A stretch of 61,255 nt of DNA from assembly GCA_037190805.1 (NCBI GenBank), contig JBBCJR010000033.1, forward strand, positions 1-61,255, given 5' to 3'. The stretch comes from JBBCJR01 sp037190805. Lineage in GTDB: Bacteria; Pseudomonadota; Alphaproteobacteria; Sphingomonadales; Sphingomonadaceae. This document shows positions 54,656 to 61,255 of this stretch, in pieces. The position numbers and the translations under genes are program-made. Within the stretch, counting starts at the first letter, position 1, and each line of letters starts with the position of its first letter. A model generated the notes under the pieces. The model made no database searches. It saw nothing but the letters and a program-made list of their open reading frames with translations, and was not told the origin of the DNA.

Positions 54656-54738
54656 GGTAAATATATGGGCGCTGGGACGCCCGCCATGCAACAGCTAAAG
54701 GTGGGCAGAGCGGCGGATTTCTGCGCCCGAGGCGCCGA

Positions 54739-55080
54739 TCACTCGTAATCGGCGCCGAGATTGGTGTTGCGCGGCGGCGCAGCGGCGGTCAGGCGCAGCG
54801 CCTCCGCCGTCTCACCCAGCGAGGCCATCTCGTCGAAGCCTTCGTCCTCATCGACGACGACGCGCTGCATCGATCCGACGATCGCGTGCAGCATCGCGTC
54901 GGGACGGATCTTATCCTCCGCGATCTCACGCAGCGCCACGACGGGATTTTTGTCGCGATCACGTTCGAGGGTCAGTTCGGCACCGCCCGAGATCTGGCGC
55001 GCGCGCTGTCCGGCGACCAGCACCAGATCGAAACGGTTGGGGACCTTGTCGACGCAATCCTCGACGGTGACGCGCGCCAT
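54739..55080 (-). CDS. rpoZ: RNA polymerase subunit omega
   Basis: With the ATG at 55080 the protein has 113 residues: MARVTVEDCVDKVPNRFDLVLVA, then ARQISGG and the VALREIAEDKI helix, all typical of omega. It helps assemble RNA polymerase and binds ppGpp. The longer in-frame reading frame that extends upstream does not match the family. rel follows on the same strand, so the ppGpp receptor and the enzyme are linked. Confidence 0.96.
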   Translation of the reverse strand: MARVTVEDCVDKVPNRFDLVLVAGQRARQISGGAELTLERDRDKNPVVALREIAEDKIRPDAMLHAIVGSMQRVVVDEDEGFDEMASLGETAEALRLTAAAPPRNTNLGADYE

Positions 55081-55181
55081 CAGGCAACTCCAGATCGGTT
55101 TGTTCGGAAAGGCAGGCGGGTAGCGTTCGGCCCGTCGCTTGTCAAGAACGGGCCGGATCGTTCGGCGCGCCGCGCGACCCG

Positions 55182-55224
55182 CGCCTTCATAAACATGCAT
55201 CTGTACTGCATGTTTATGAAGGCG
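55182..55224. repeat. 18-bp perfect inverted repeat with 7-nt loop
   Basis: CGCCTTCATAAACATGCA at 55182-55199 is exactly complementary to 55207-55224. It lies between divergent rpoZ and the small membrane gene, 34 bp before the latter's ATG. There is no T run, so it is not a classical terminator. It may be an operator for a dimeric regulator or an mRNA hairpin. Confidence 0.8.
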
Positions 55225-55258
55225 TATACGGAGCCTTGTCAGAAGGAGGATTCGGGCG

Positions 55259-55528
55259 ATGGGCACCGACCGCGACAAGGCGTTGAAGGAATTCTGGACC
55301 ATGCTGAAATGGATATCCCTTGCGGGTATCCTGCTGGCGGGCGGTGCGCTGTGGTATCTGTCGCTGGACGGCCCGCTGCGGCCCAGCACGATTTTCGGGA
55401 CGGTGATCGGCGTATTCCTGTCGATGCTGCTTGGCTGCGGCCTGTTTGCCGCTGCGTTCTTCAGCGACAAGAGCGGCCACGACCAGAATGTCACGGACGC
55501 CACTCGCAAGGATCAGCCCGACGGCTGA
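55259..55528 (+). CDS. Small two-helix membrane protein, unrecognised
   Basis: An AAGGAGG ribosome-binding site 9 nt before the ATG supports the start. The 89-residue protein has a charged lead (GTDRDKALKEFW), two membrane helices (WISLAGILLAGGALWYL and GTVIGVFLSMLLGCGLFAAAFF), and a polar acidic tail. No named family recognised. It lies behind the long palindrome and just upstream of the siroheme dehydrogenase gene. Confidence 0.78.
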   Translation: MGTDRDKALKEFWTMLKWISLAGILLAGGALWYLSLDGPLRPSTIFGTVIGVFLSMLLGCGLFAAAFFSDKSGHDQNVTDATRKDQPDG

Positions 55529-55581
55529 TCAGGCCCACGCCGCCCCTTCACAGCCGTCGCGATCCGGGCGACAAGGCGGAG

Positions 55582-56337
55582 GTGGAAAGCCTGCCCCTCT
55601 TCCTCGTCATCCGCGACCGGCCGGTGATCCTGATCGGAAACGGCCCTGCAGCGGAAGCCAAGCGACGCCTGCTCGAGCGCGCCGGAGCCAGGGTCGTCGG
55701 CGAGGAGTCGCACGACGCACGGCTGGCCATCGTCGCCGAGGATGATCCGGACGGTGCCATTGCCGCCCGACTGAGGACGCGGGGCCTGCTGGTCAATGTC
55801 GTCGACCGGCCGGGCCTGTGCGATTTCACCATGCCGGCGATCGTCGACCGCGCGCCAGTGACCGTGGCGGTCAGTACCGCTGGCGCTTCGGCCAGTCTTG
55901 CCAAGGCCCTGCGTCAGCGGATCGAGGCCCTGCTGCCCGCCGGCCTCGGCGGCTTCGCGCTCGACCTGCGCAATGCGCGTGGCGCGATCGCCGCGCGCTT
56001 TCCCGACGTGACCGCCCGCCGCCTCGCGCTGGACACGGCGTTGGCGCCCGGCGGTCCGCTCGATCCCGTCCGTCCAGGCAATGTCATGGCGTGGCTGGCG
56101 GCCGCCGCGTCCACGGCAACCGACCGGCATGACCATATCCGGCTCCGATCCCCCGATCCCGATGAACTGACCCTGCGCGAGGCTCGTCTGCTGGCCGAGG
56201 CCGATACCATTCGCCACGCTCCCGGCGTCCCGCCCTCCATCCTCATCCGCGGACGTGCGGATGCGACCCGACTGCGGCTTGGAAACACGCCGCCACCGCC
56301 CGGCCGCACGGTCGACATCGACGGACCACCGGCATGA
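55582..56337 (+). CDS. Precorrin-2 dehydrogenase (siroheme synthase N-terminal domain)
   Basis: A GTG at 55582 gives 251 residues beginning with SLPLFLVIRDRPVILIGNGPAA, the NAD-binding strand and loop of the siroheme synthase N-terminal domain. It continues with EAKRRLLERAGARVVG, FTMPAIVDRAPVTVAVSTAGASASLAK and the CysG dimerisation region. It oxidises precorrin-2 and probably inserts iron to give siroheme. cobA, the preceding step, is at 39 kb. The stop overlaps the ZntB-like gene by 4 bp. The exact start is uncertain. Confidence 0.85.
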   Translation: MESLPLFLVIRDRPVILIGNGPAAEAKRRLLERAGARVVGEESHDARLAIVAEDDPDGAIAARLRTRGLLVNVVDRPGLCDFTMPAIVDRAPVTVAVSTAGASASLAKALRQRIEALLPAGLGGFALDLRNARGAIAARFPDVTARRLALDTALAPGGPLDPVRPGNVMAWLAAAASTATDRHDHIRLRSPDPDELTLREARLLAEADTIRHAPGVPPSILIRGRADATRLRLGNTPPPPGRTVDIDGPPA

Positions 56338-57275
56338 TCCGCTGGGCCTATATCGTCGAGGGGCCCGACCGCGTGATCGAAAGCCCGGCTGACGCGGCAC
56401 TGGCCGCCGTCGGCACCGCCAGCCTCGTCTGGATCCATCTCGATGGTCGCGACGCGGGGACGGTGGGCTGGCTGCGCGACCATCTGCATTTGCCGGAAGC
56501 AGTGGAAATGGCGCTGCTCGCCCATGAAACCAGGCCGCGCGGCGACCGGCTGGGCGATGGCGCCATCGTCAACCTGCGCGGCCTGGGCGCGACGCCCGAC
56601 GACGACCCGGACGCGCTGGTGTCGATCCGCCTGTGGGCGGATGCCGGACGCATCATTTCCGTCAGCATGCGGACTCTGGCCGACATCGACCTGCTGTGCC
56701 GGGCGGTGGAGGCGGGACGGATTCTCGATCCCGGCGACCTCATCGTGGCGCTCGCCGGCATCATAACCGATGGCCTCGACCCCGAGGTCGCCCGGCTCGG
56801 CGATCTGGTCGACGACTATGAAGCGATGTTGGAAACGCACCCGATCACCGGCGCGCGACGGCGCATCGCCGAGGCACGATCGACGGCGATCGACTATCGC
56901 CGGTTCGTCGCCCCACAGCGCCTGGCGCTCGACCATCTCGCGCAGACGCGGTGCGGATGGCTGACCGACGAAGACCAGCTCCACCTGCGTGAAGCCGCCG
57001 ACCGCGCCGCCCGCATGGCGGAGGAACTGGAAGCGATCCGCGAGCGATCGGCCCTGCTGCACGAGCAGCTCACCGACATGCGGACCGAACAAATCGATCA
57101 GCGGTCACTGACGGTTGCCATGATCGCGCTGATCTTCCTGCCGTTGACCTTCGTCACCGGGCTGTTTGGCATGAACGTGCCCGTGCCGGTATGGCCGCAC
57201 GCTTTCTGGTGGATCACCGCCGGCTCGGTCGCCTTCGGCCTCAGCCTGTGGGCGCTGATCCGGCGCGAACGCTAA
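56334..57275 (+). CDS. CorA-family divalent cation transporter, ZntB-like
   Basis: The 313-residue protein has the long cytoplasmic domain (VWIHLDGRDAGTVGWLRDHL) and two C-terminal membrane helices. Its signature GLFGMNVPVPVWPHAFWW contains the GMN motif. ZntB exports Zn2+ with a proton-driven mechanism; CorA-like Mg2+ uptake is less likely from the NVPVPV context. It overlaps the siroheme gene by 4 bp. Confidence 0.9.
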   Translation: MIRWAYIVEGPDRVIESPADAALAAVGTASLVWIHLDGRDAGTVGWLRDHLHLPEAVEMALLAHETRPRGDRLGDGAIVNLRGLGATPDDDPDALVSIRLWADAGRIISVSMRTLADIDLLCRAVEAGRILDPGDLIVALAGIITDGLDPEVARLGDLVDDYEAMLETHPITGARRRIAEARSTAIDYRRFVAPQRLALDHLAQTRCGWLTDEDQLHLREAADRAARMAEELEAIRERSALLHEQLTDMRTEQIDQRSLTVAMIALIFLPLTFVTGLFGMNVPVPVWPHAFWWITAGSVAFGLSLWALIRRER

Positions 57276-57307
57276 GGTCGCCGGACTGGAACCGCCGACC
57301 GCAACGC

Positions 57308-57463
57308 TCAACCAAGCCGGGCGGTCACTTCCTCGAGCACGGCCTGCCGCATCCGGAAGGCCGCCATCAAGCTCGCGTCGACCTGCGGCGCCGGCCGCGT
57401 GCGCTTCATCAGTGTCGCGGTCAGGCGGGCGGGGGCCGCACCAGCCGGGGCTTGCTGTGTCAT
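57308..57463 (-). CDS. Possible small protein of unknown function
   Basis: A 51-residue reading frame (MTQQAPAGAAPARL...VLEEVTARLG) on the minus strand between the ZntB gene and ctrA. The start is flanked by a clear A/T-rich region, and its composition is coding-like, but no family is recognised. It could be a real small ORF or a chance frame in the ctrA upstream region. Confidence 0.4.
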   Translation of the reverse strand: MTQQAPAGAAPARLTATLMKRTRPAPQVDASLMAAFRMRQAVLEEVTARLG

Positions 57464-57591
57464 ATCAAATCTCCGAGCCGTCACTTGCGGAACGGCCAAT
57501 CAAGGCCTTGTCGGCCAATAGGGTTAATCCGGCGTAAACCGCTATTTTTCGCCATTGCATGTGAAGAACGTTCAGCTATGGGCAAACTTCG

Positions 57592-57652
57592 TTAACGATC
57601 TTAACTCCCTCTTAACTTTTCGGGGCGATAGCTGGCCACGTTAACCAATTAA
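57592..57652 (+). promoter_or_regulatory. CtrA box cluster upstream of ctrA
   Basis: Five TTAA half-sites lie within 60 bp. A full TTAA-N7-TTAA site sits at 57601-57615, with further TTAA at 57592-57595 and paired sites at 57641-57652 (TTAACCAATTAACC). This is the classical CtrA binding pattern. ctrA starts 56 bp downstream, so autoregulation is likely. The sites are seen directly; the regulator is inferred from the gene. Confidence 0.75.
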
Positions 57653-57707
57653 CCCGATCGTGGTGGCAGGTTGGCCGACGCGGTGGATACGAAAAGGGTG
57701 TTCCCTG

Positions 57708-58406
57708 ATGCGTGTGCTTCTGATCGAAGATGAGCCGACCACGGCGAAGAGCATCGAACTGATGCTGAGCGCCGAGGGCTTCAACGTCTACCAGACCGAT
57801 CTGGGCGAGGAGGGCTTGGATCTCGGCAAGCTCTACGATTACGATATCATTCTCCTCGACCTCAACCTGCCGGACATGCACGGCTATGACGTGCTGAAGA
57901 AGCTGCGTCTGGCGAAGGTCGGCACCCCGGTGCTGATCCTGTCCGGTCAGGCAGAGCTGGATTCCAAAATCCGCGCCCTCGGTTTCGGCGCCGACGACTA
58001 TGTGACCAAGCCCTTCCATCGTGAAGAGCTTGTCGCCCGCATCCACGCCATTGTCCGCCGGTCCAAGGGCCACAGCCAGTCGGTGATCCGCACCGGCAAG
58101 CTGGCGGTCAATCTCGACACCAAGACGGTCGAGGTCGACGGCGCCCGCGTTCACCTGACGGGCAAGGAATATGCGATGCTGGAGCTGCTCTCGCTCCGCA
58201 AGGGCACGACGCTGACCAAGGAGATGTTCCTCAACCATCTCTATGGCGGCATGGACGAGCCGGAGTTGAAGATCATCGACGTGTTCATCTGCAAGCTCAG
58301 GAAGAAGCTGAGCCTGGCCTGCGGCGGCGAGAATTACATCGAGACCGTGTGGGGCCGCGGCTATGTGCTGCGCGACGAGGACGAGGTGCACGCCAAGGTC
58401 GCCTGA
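57708..58406 (+). CDS. ctrA: Cell cycle response regulator CtrA
   Basis: The 232-residue OmpR-type regulator has the receiver phosphoacceptor Asp51 (DYDIILLDLNLP), the C-terminal winged helix with LTGKEYAMLELLSLRKGTTL and the CtrA-specific KEMFLNHLYGGMDEPELKII. GGENYIETVWGRGYVLRD matches the Caulobacter recognition-helix end. CtrA controls cell division, flagella and replication in alphaproteobacteria. Its own promoter carries CtrA boxes. I saw no GANTC (CcrM) site between 57464 and 57707. Confidence 0.97.
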   Translation: MRVLLIEDEPTTAKSIELMLSAEGFNVYQTDLGEEGLDLGKLYDYDIILLDLNLPDMHGYDVLKKLRLAKVGTPVLILSGQAELDSKIRALGFGADDYVTKPFHREELVARIHAIVRRSKGHSQSVIRTGKLAVNLDTKTVEVDGARVHLTGKEYAMLELLSLRKGTTLTKEMFLNHLYGGMDEPELKIIDVFICKLRKKLSLACGGENYIETVWGRGYVLRDEDEVHAKVA

Positions 58407-58453
58407 CCTCGACGATCACCGGGACGCCCAGGCGCGCTTTCCCAATCAAGCCA

Positions 58454-58490
58454 ACAAGGGGTCGCGACGCCAGTCGTCGCGACCCCTTGT
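58454..58490 (+). terminator. Hairpin after ctrA
   Basis: A 16-bp perfect stem (58454-58469 with 58475-58490) closed by a CCAGT loop, followed by only a short T run. It probably ends ctrA transcription, but could also act bidirectionally or protect the mRNA. Confidence 0.75.
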
Positions 58491-58564
58491 CATTTCCGTA
58501 TCCTCATTTCCACCCGGCCTATCCCTTGCCGACCGCCGCAAGCGCGTCTAAGGCCCCTCCCCAC

Positions 58565-58655
58565 GGAGCGGTGGCCGAGTGGTCGAAGGCGCACGCCTGG
58601 AAAGTGTGTATACGGCAAAACCGTATCGAGGGTTCGAATCCCTCCCGCTCCGCCA
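58565..58655 (+). tRNA. tRNA-Ser (anticodon GGA)
   Basis: The 91-nt gene has an acceptor GGAGCGG/CCGCTCC, a D-arm, the anticodon loop CTGGAAA (GGA), the long serine variable arm (ATACGG/CCGTAT), the T-arm GGGTTCGAATCCC, and an encoded CCA at 58653-58655. No integrase or island flank is seen next to it. Confidence 0.95.
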
Positions 58656-58687
58656 GATGATCTCGCCGATGGGTCTGCCGACTTCGA

Positions 58688-60028
58688 CTAGACATCCAGC
58701 GCGTTGGCGGACATGGCGCCCCGCCTCAGCCGCCACCATTGATAGACGACACCGGTCGCCATCCAGCCGAGGCCGATGAGGAGCGCCTGTATCGACAAGC
58801 TGGCCCAGAGCCATGCGGTGAGCACAAAGCCGACGACAGGCAGAGCCGCGAACAGGAAAAAGTCTCGACCCATTCGGCGTCCGTCGTCGATGGCGAACCG
58901 CTTCACCACAGACAGGTTGACCAGCGAGAAGGCAAACAAAGCCCCGAAACTGATTATCGAAGCCAGCGCGTCGAGGCTGACCACCAGCGATACCAACGAC
59001 ACCAGCGCAACGATCAGGATCGCCCTGACCGGCGTCCGGTAACGGGCGTTGAGAACGCCGAGCTGAACCGGCAGCACCCCGTCACGTCCCATGGCATAGA
59101 GAATGCGCGACACACTCGCCTGCGCCGCGACCGCCGAAGCCAGGCAGCCCGAGATGTAGGCGGCCAGGAACACCGCCACCAACACTGAACCGCCCAGCGG
59201 AGCCATGACCTCGATGCCAGCCGAATCCGACACCTCGATCGACCGCCAGTCGGGCAGCACCATCGCCGACGCCCAGGACAGCATGACGAAGATGAACCCG
59301 CCCCCCAGCGTCGTCAGCAGGATGGCGCGCGGCACGGTACGGCGCGGGTCGCGCGCTTCCTCGGACAGGGTCGAGACGGCATCGAACCCCAGGAACGATA
59401 GGCACAGCACCGCCGCACCCGCAAAAATCGCCGGCCACGCCAGTTCGGGCGAATAGAAGGGCGCGATCAGCGATGCGCCGGCATCGGCGCGGACGAAGGC
59501 CAGCGACACGAACACCGCCGCGAACAGCAGCTGACCGGCGACCAGGACCAGGCTGATCGTCCGCACCATATCGATGCCGATGATGTTGAGGATGGTCACC
59601 AACGCGATTCCCGCCAGCACGAACGCCGCCGCCGGCACCATGGGGAACTGGGCGTGAAGGTAGATGCCGACGATCAGATAGTTGAGCGACGGCAGCAGCA
59701 GATAGTCGAGCAACAGCGTCCACCCGGTGACGAAGCCCAGCCGTTGCCCGAATGCGGCACGGGTATAGGCATAGGCGGAGCCGGCCGAGGGTGACGCCCG
59801 GACGCTCAGAGCATAGCTGATGGCCGTGAACACCATTGCCGCCGTCGTCACCAGATAGGCCATCGGCAGGTGCCCCGCCGTGATCCGCGTCACCGCCCCG
59901 AACGTCGTGAACACCGTCAGCGGCACCAGATAGGCAAGCCCGAACGCAACCAGTCCACCAACGCCCAATATCCGGCGCAGCGAGGCGCCATTCTCCGGCG
60001 CAGGTTCAGAATTCGACCTAATGCTCAT
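58688..60028 (-). CDS. APC-family amino acid/polyamine permease
   Basis: The 446-residue protein has about 12 membrane helices and the APC pattern: GLVAFGLAYLVPLTVFTTFG, SPSAGSAYAYTRAAFG, FLGFDAVSTLSEEARDPRRT and LPVQLGVLNARYRTPVRAI. It is a proton- or sodium-driven importer of amino acids or amines; PuuP-like putrescine import is a guess. It converges with tRNA-Ser and is divergent from the TonB receptor. Confidence 0.92.
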   Translation of the reverse strand: MSIRSNSEPAPENGASLRRILGVGGLVAFGLAYLVPLTVFTTFGAVTRITAGHLPMAYLVTTAAMVFTAISYALSVRASPSAGSAYAYTRAAFGQRLGFVTGWTLLLDYLLLPSLNYLIVGIYLHAQFPMVPAAAFVLAGIALVTILNIIGIDMVRTISLVLVAGQLLFAAVFVSLAFVRADAGASLIAPFYSPELAWPAIFAGAAVLCLSFLGFDAVSTLSEEARDPRRTVPRAILLTTLGGGFIFVMLSWASAMVLPDWRSIEVSDSAGIEVMAPLGGSVLVAVFLAAYISGCLASAVAAQASVSRILYAMGRDGVLPVQLGVLNARYRTPVRAILIVALVSLVSLVVSLDALASIISFGALFAFSLVNLSVVKRFAIDDGRRMGRDFFLFAALPVVGFVLTAWLWASLSIQALLIGLGWMATGVVYQWWRLRRGAMSANALDV

Positions 60029-60589
60029 GCGCGATCCACATTATGTTCGGGGCATCATCCGTCATCGATCTTTCCTAAAAACGGGCAGACTGGCCAGAAA
60101 AATAAACGGCCGCAGAACAAACCGGATTCGCAAGACGGAGGACCATCCTCCGCATCGGACGCATTTCCAAGGCTTCGAACCATGGGCTGGCTACGCTGCC
60201 CCCTCGCCCGGACATCAACTGCCGACGACACCGTCGTGGCGTTGCGGGTGAGACTGGTAATCATGATTGCATCCGAAGGTTCGATGCATGAATCGTTGAA
60301 TGTGCGCCGTACCTCTTTGGAAATGGCCCGGTTCCGACGTGGGGAGTCCGGTCGAGCATAAAAATTCGAGATAAGCTCCCGCCGGAACAGCCTCTCGTAG
60401 CCCGGATATCGCTCCGCCACCATGAAATCGCGGCATCCACGGAATACAACCCACAGCGTCACAACTTCCATGCCGCATTGCAACATAACCTTCCCCACTC
60501 CGTCACTTGGCAGTCATCGACCGCGCCTAGGCGACCCCCGTGAAAAGTAACGCCGGCGGTTCGGCCGGCTATTCTCGGAAGGGTGGACA
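60029..60589. other. 561-bp intergenic region between the permease and the TonB receptor
   Basis: No gene is convincing here; a 147-codon minus-strand frame (60055-60498) has no homology and an unusual composition. The stretch is more AT-rich than its neighbours and contains TGCATC-N9-GATGCA (60268-60288) and a GCCGGC palindrome near 60552. It probably holds promoters for both divergent genes. Confidence 0.5.
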
Positions 60590-61255
60590 ATGTATTTTTC
60601 GAAGAGATCCCTGTGGTGGGCCAGTCGCGCTGCGCTGGTCGCGGCATTCCTGGCGCCAACGGCTGCCCATGCCGGCGACATCGTCGGGGTCGTCTCAGAT
60701 GCCACCCAGACCCGGACGCTGCAGGGCGCCCAGTTGCGGATCGTTGAACTCAATCGCGTCGCTGAAGCCGGCCGCGACGGCAGCTTCCGCTTCCCTGACG
60801 TGCCGGCCGGCACTTACACCGTGGAAGCGCGCTATGTCGGCACCGATGCGGTACGGATGACGGTGGACGTCGCCCAGACCGGCATTGCCCGTGCGGATGT
60901 CGCCCTCGGCGCCGCCAACGACATCATCGTCATGGGCCAGACCGCCAGCCTGTCCAGCAGCCTGTCGCGCCAGCGGGCCGCGGACGGCGTGGAAAATGTG
61001 CTGACCCGCGATGCCGTCGGCCAGTTCCCCGACCAGAATGTCGCCGAGGCGCTGCGCCGCCTGCCCGGTCTCAACATCCTCAACGATCAGGGCGAAGGGC
61101 GCTTTGTCTCGGTTCGCGGCCTCGACCCCGAACTGAACGCCGCCTCCATCAACGGCACCCGGATACCTGCGCCCGAATCCGACGTCCGCTCGGTCGCGCT
61201 CGACGTCATCCCATCGGAACTGATCGAATCGATCGAGGTCAAGAAGTCGCTGACC
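60590..61255 (+). CDS. TonB-dependent receptor, N-terminal part (3' end outside window)
   Basis: The ATG at 60590 opens a frame that runs to the end of the window, 222 residues. It has a signal peptide ending in AHAG near residue 29, then a carboxypeptidase regulatory-like domain (GAQLRIVELNRVAEAGRDG, FPDVPAGTYTVEARYVG), and the plug domain with FPDQNVAEALRRLPG and VSVRGLDPELNAASINGT. This is a Caulobacter/Sphingomonas-type outer-membrane importer. The barrel is off the window, so the ligand is unknown. Confidence 0.93.
   Translation, partial: MYFSKRSLWWASRAALVAAFLAPTAAHAGDIVGVVSDATQTRTLQGAQLRIVELNRVAEAGRDGSFRFPDVPAGTYTVEARYVGTDAVRMTVDVAQTGIARADVALGAANDIIVMGQTASLSSSLSRQRAADGVENVLTRDAVGQFPDQNVAEALRRLPGLNILNDQGEGRFVSVRGLDPELNAASINGTRIPAPESDVRSVALDVIPSELIESIEVKKSLT

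Noticed and set aside
60055..60498. A 147-codon minus-strand frame between the permease and the TonB receptor
   Set aside because: No recognisable domain or ribosome-binding site, odd composition, and it sits in the likely promoter region. Kept only as intergenic.

Overview
The window is a high-GC alphaproteobacterial chromosome segment, most likely from the Sphingomonadaceae (a Sphingomonas-like genus). The pointers are a CtrA cell-cycle regulator with its own CtrA boxes, a PEPxxWA-CTERM protein, the tail of a sphingomonad-type serine recombinase, a Caulobacter/Sphingomonas-style TonB-dependent receptor, a periplasmic PQQ dehydrogenase, and the gene orders accA-xerD-aroK-aroB, Tim44-mltA-smr and rpoZ-rel. 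No species can be named from sequence alone.

Left part (1-6.4 kb) looks accessory. It has the tail of an amidohydrolase, a Tat-exported flavin oxidoreductase of the spermidine-dehydrogenase type, a PQQ-dependent dehydrogenase followed by a secreted beta-propeller protein, and a decapitated serine recombinase. It ends at the 3' end of tRNA-Arg(CCT), the usual geometry of an island edge.

From 6.5 to 31 kb the content is mostly housekeeping: a PEPxxWA-CTERM protein, DUF1178/nitrilase/glutaredoxin, ComF, a methyltransferase, MutT, two Flp pilins without tad genes, an M48 protease, accA-xerD-unknown-aroKB, a KefB/C-type antiporter with a NifU-like protein, cysS-cvpA-radA, dapE, a GGDEF/EAL protein, and the Tim44-mltA-smr cluster divergent from secB-murJ-trpS.

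From 35 to 50 kb the theme is sulfur and iron. One operon runs cobA-DUF2849-cysI-DUF934-cysH, and a second locus holds cysD-cysNC beside a TusA-like protein. Together they cover sulfate activation, reduction and part of siroheme synthesis; the precorrin-2 dehydrogenase part lies alone at 55.6 kb. purL, bfd and bacterioferritin (behind a Fur-like operator) lie between.

From 49 to 61 kb come an AI-2E-family permease, lepB-acpS-pdxJ, rel, rpoZ, a small membrane protein behind a long perfect palindrome, the siroheme dehydrogenase and a ZntB-like transporter, then ctrA, tRNA-Ser(GGA), an amino-acid permease and the start of a TonB-dependent receptor that runs off the right edge.

I found no CRISPR array, prophage, intact insertion sequence or clear defence system, and no convincing undescribed multigene system. 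The best leads are the island edge at tRNA-Arg, three non-coding structures (the hairpin array at 49.3 kb, the 18-bp palindrome at 55.2 kb and the phased repeats at 5.36 kb) and the uncharacterised gene pair between xerD and aroK.
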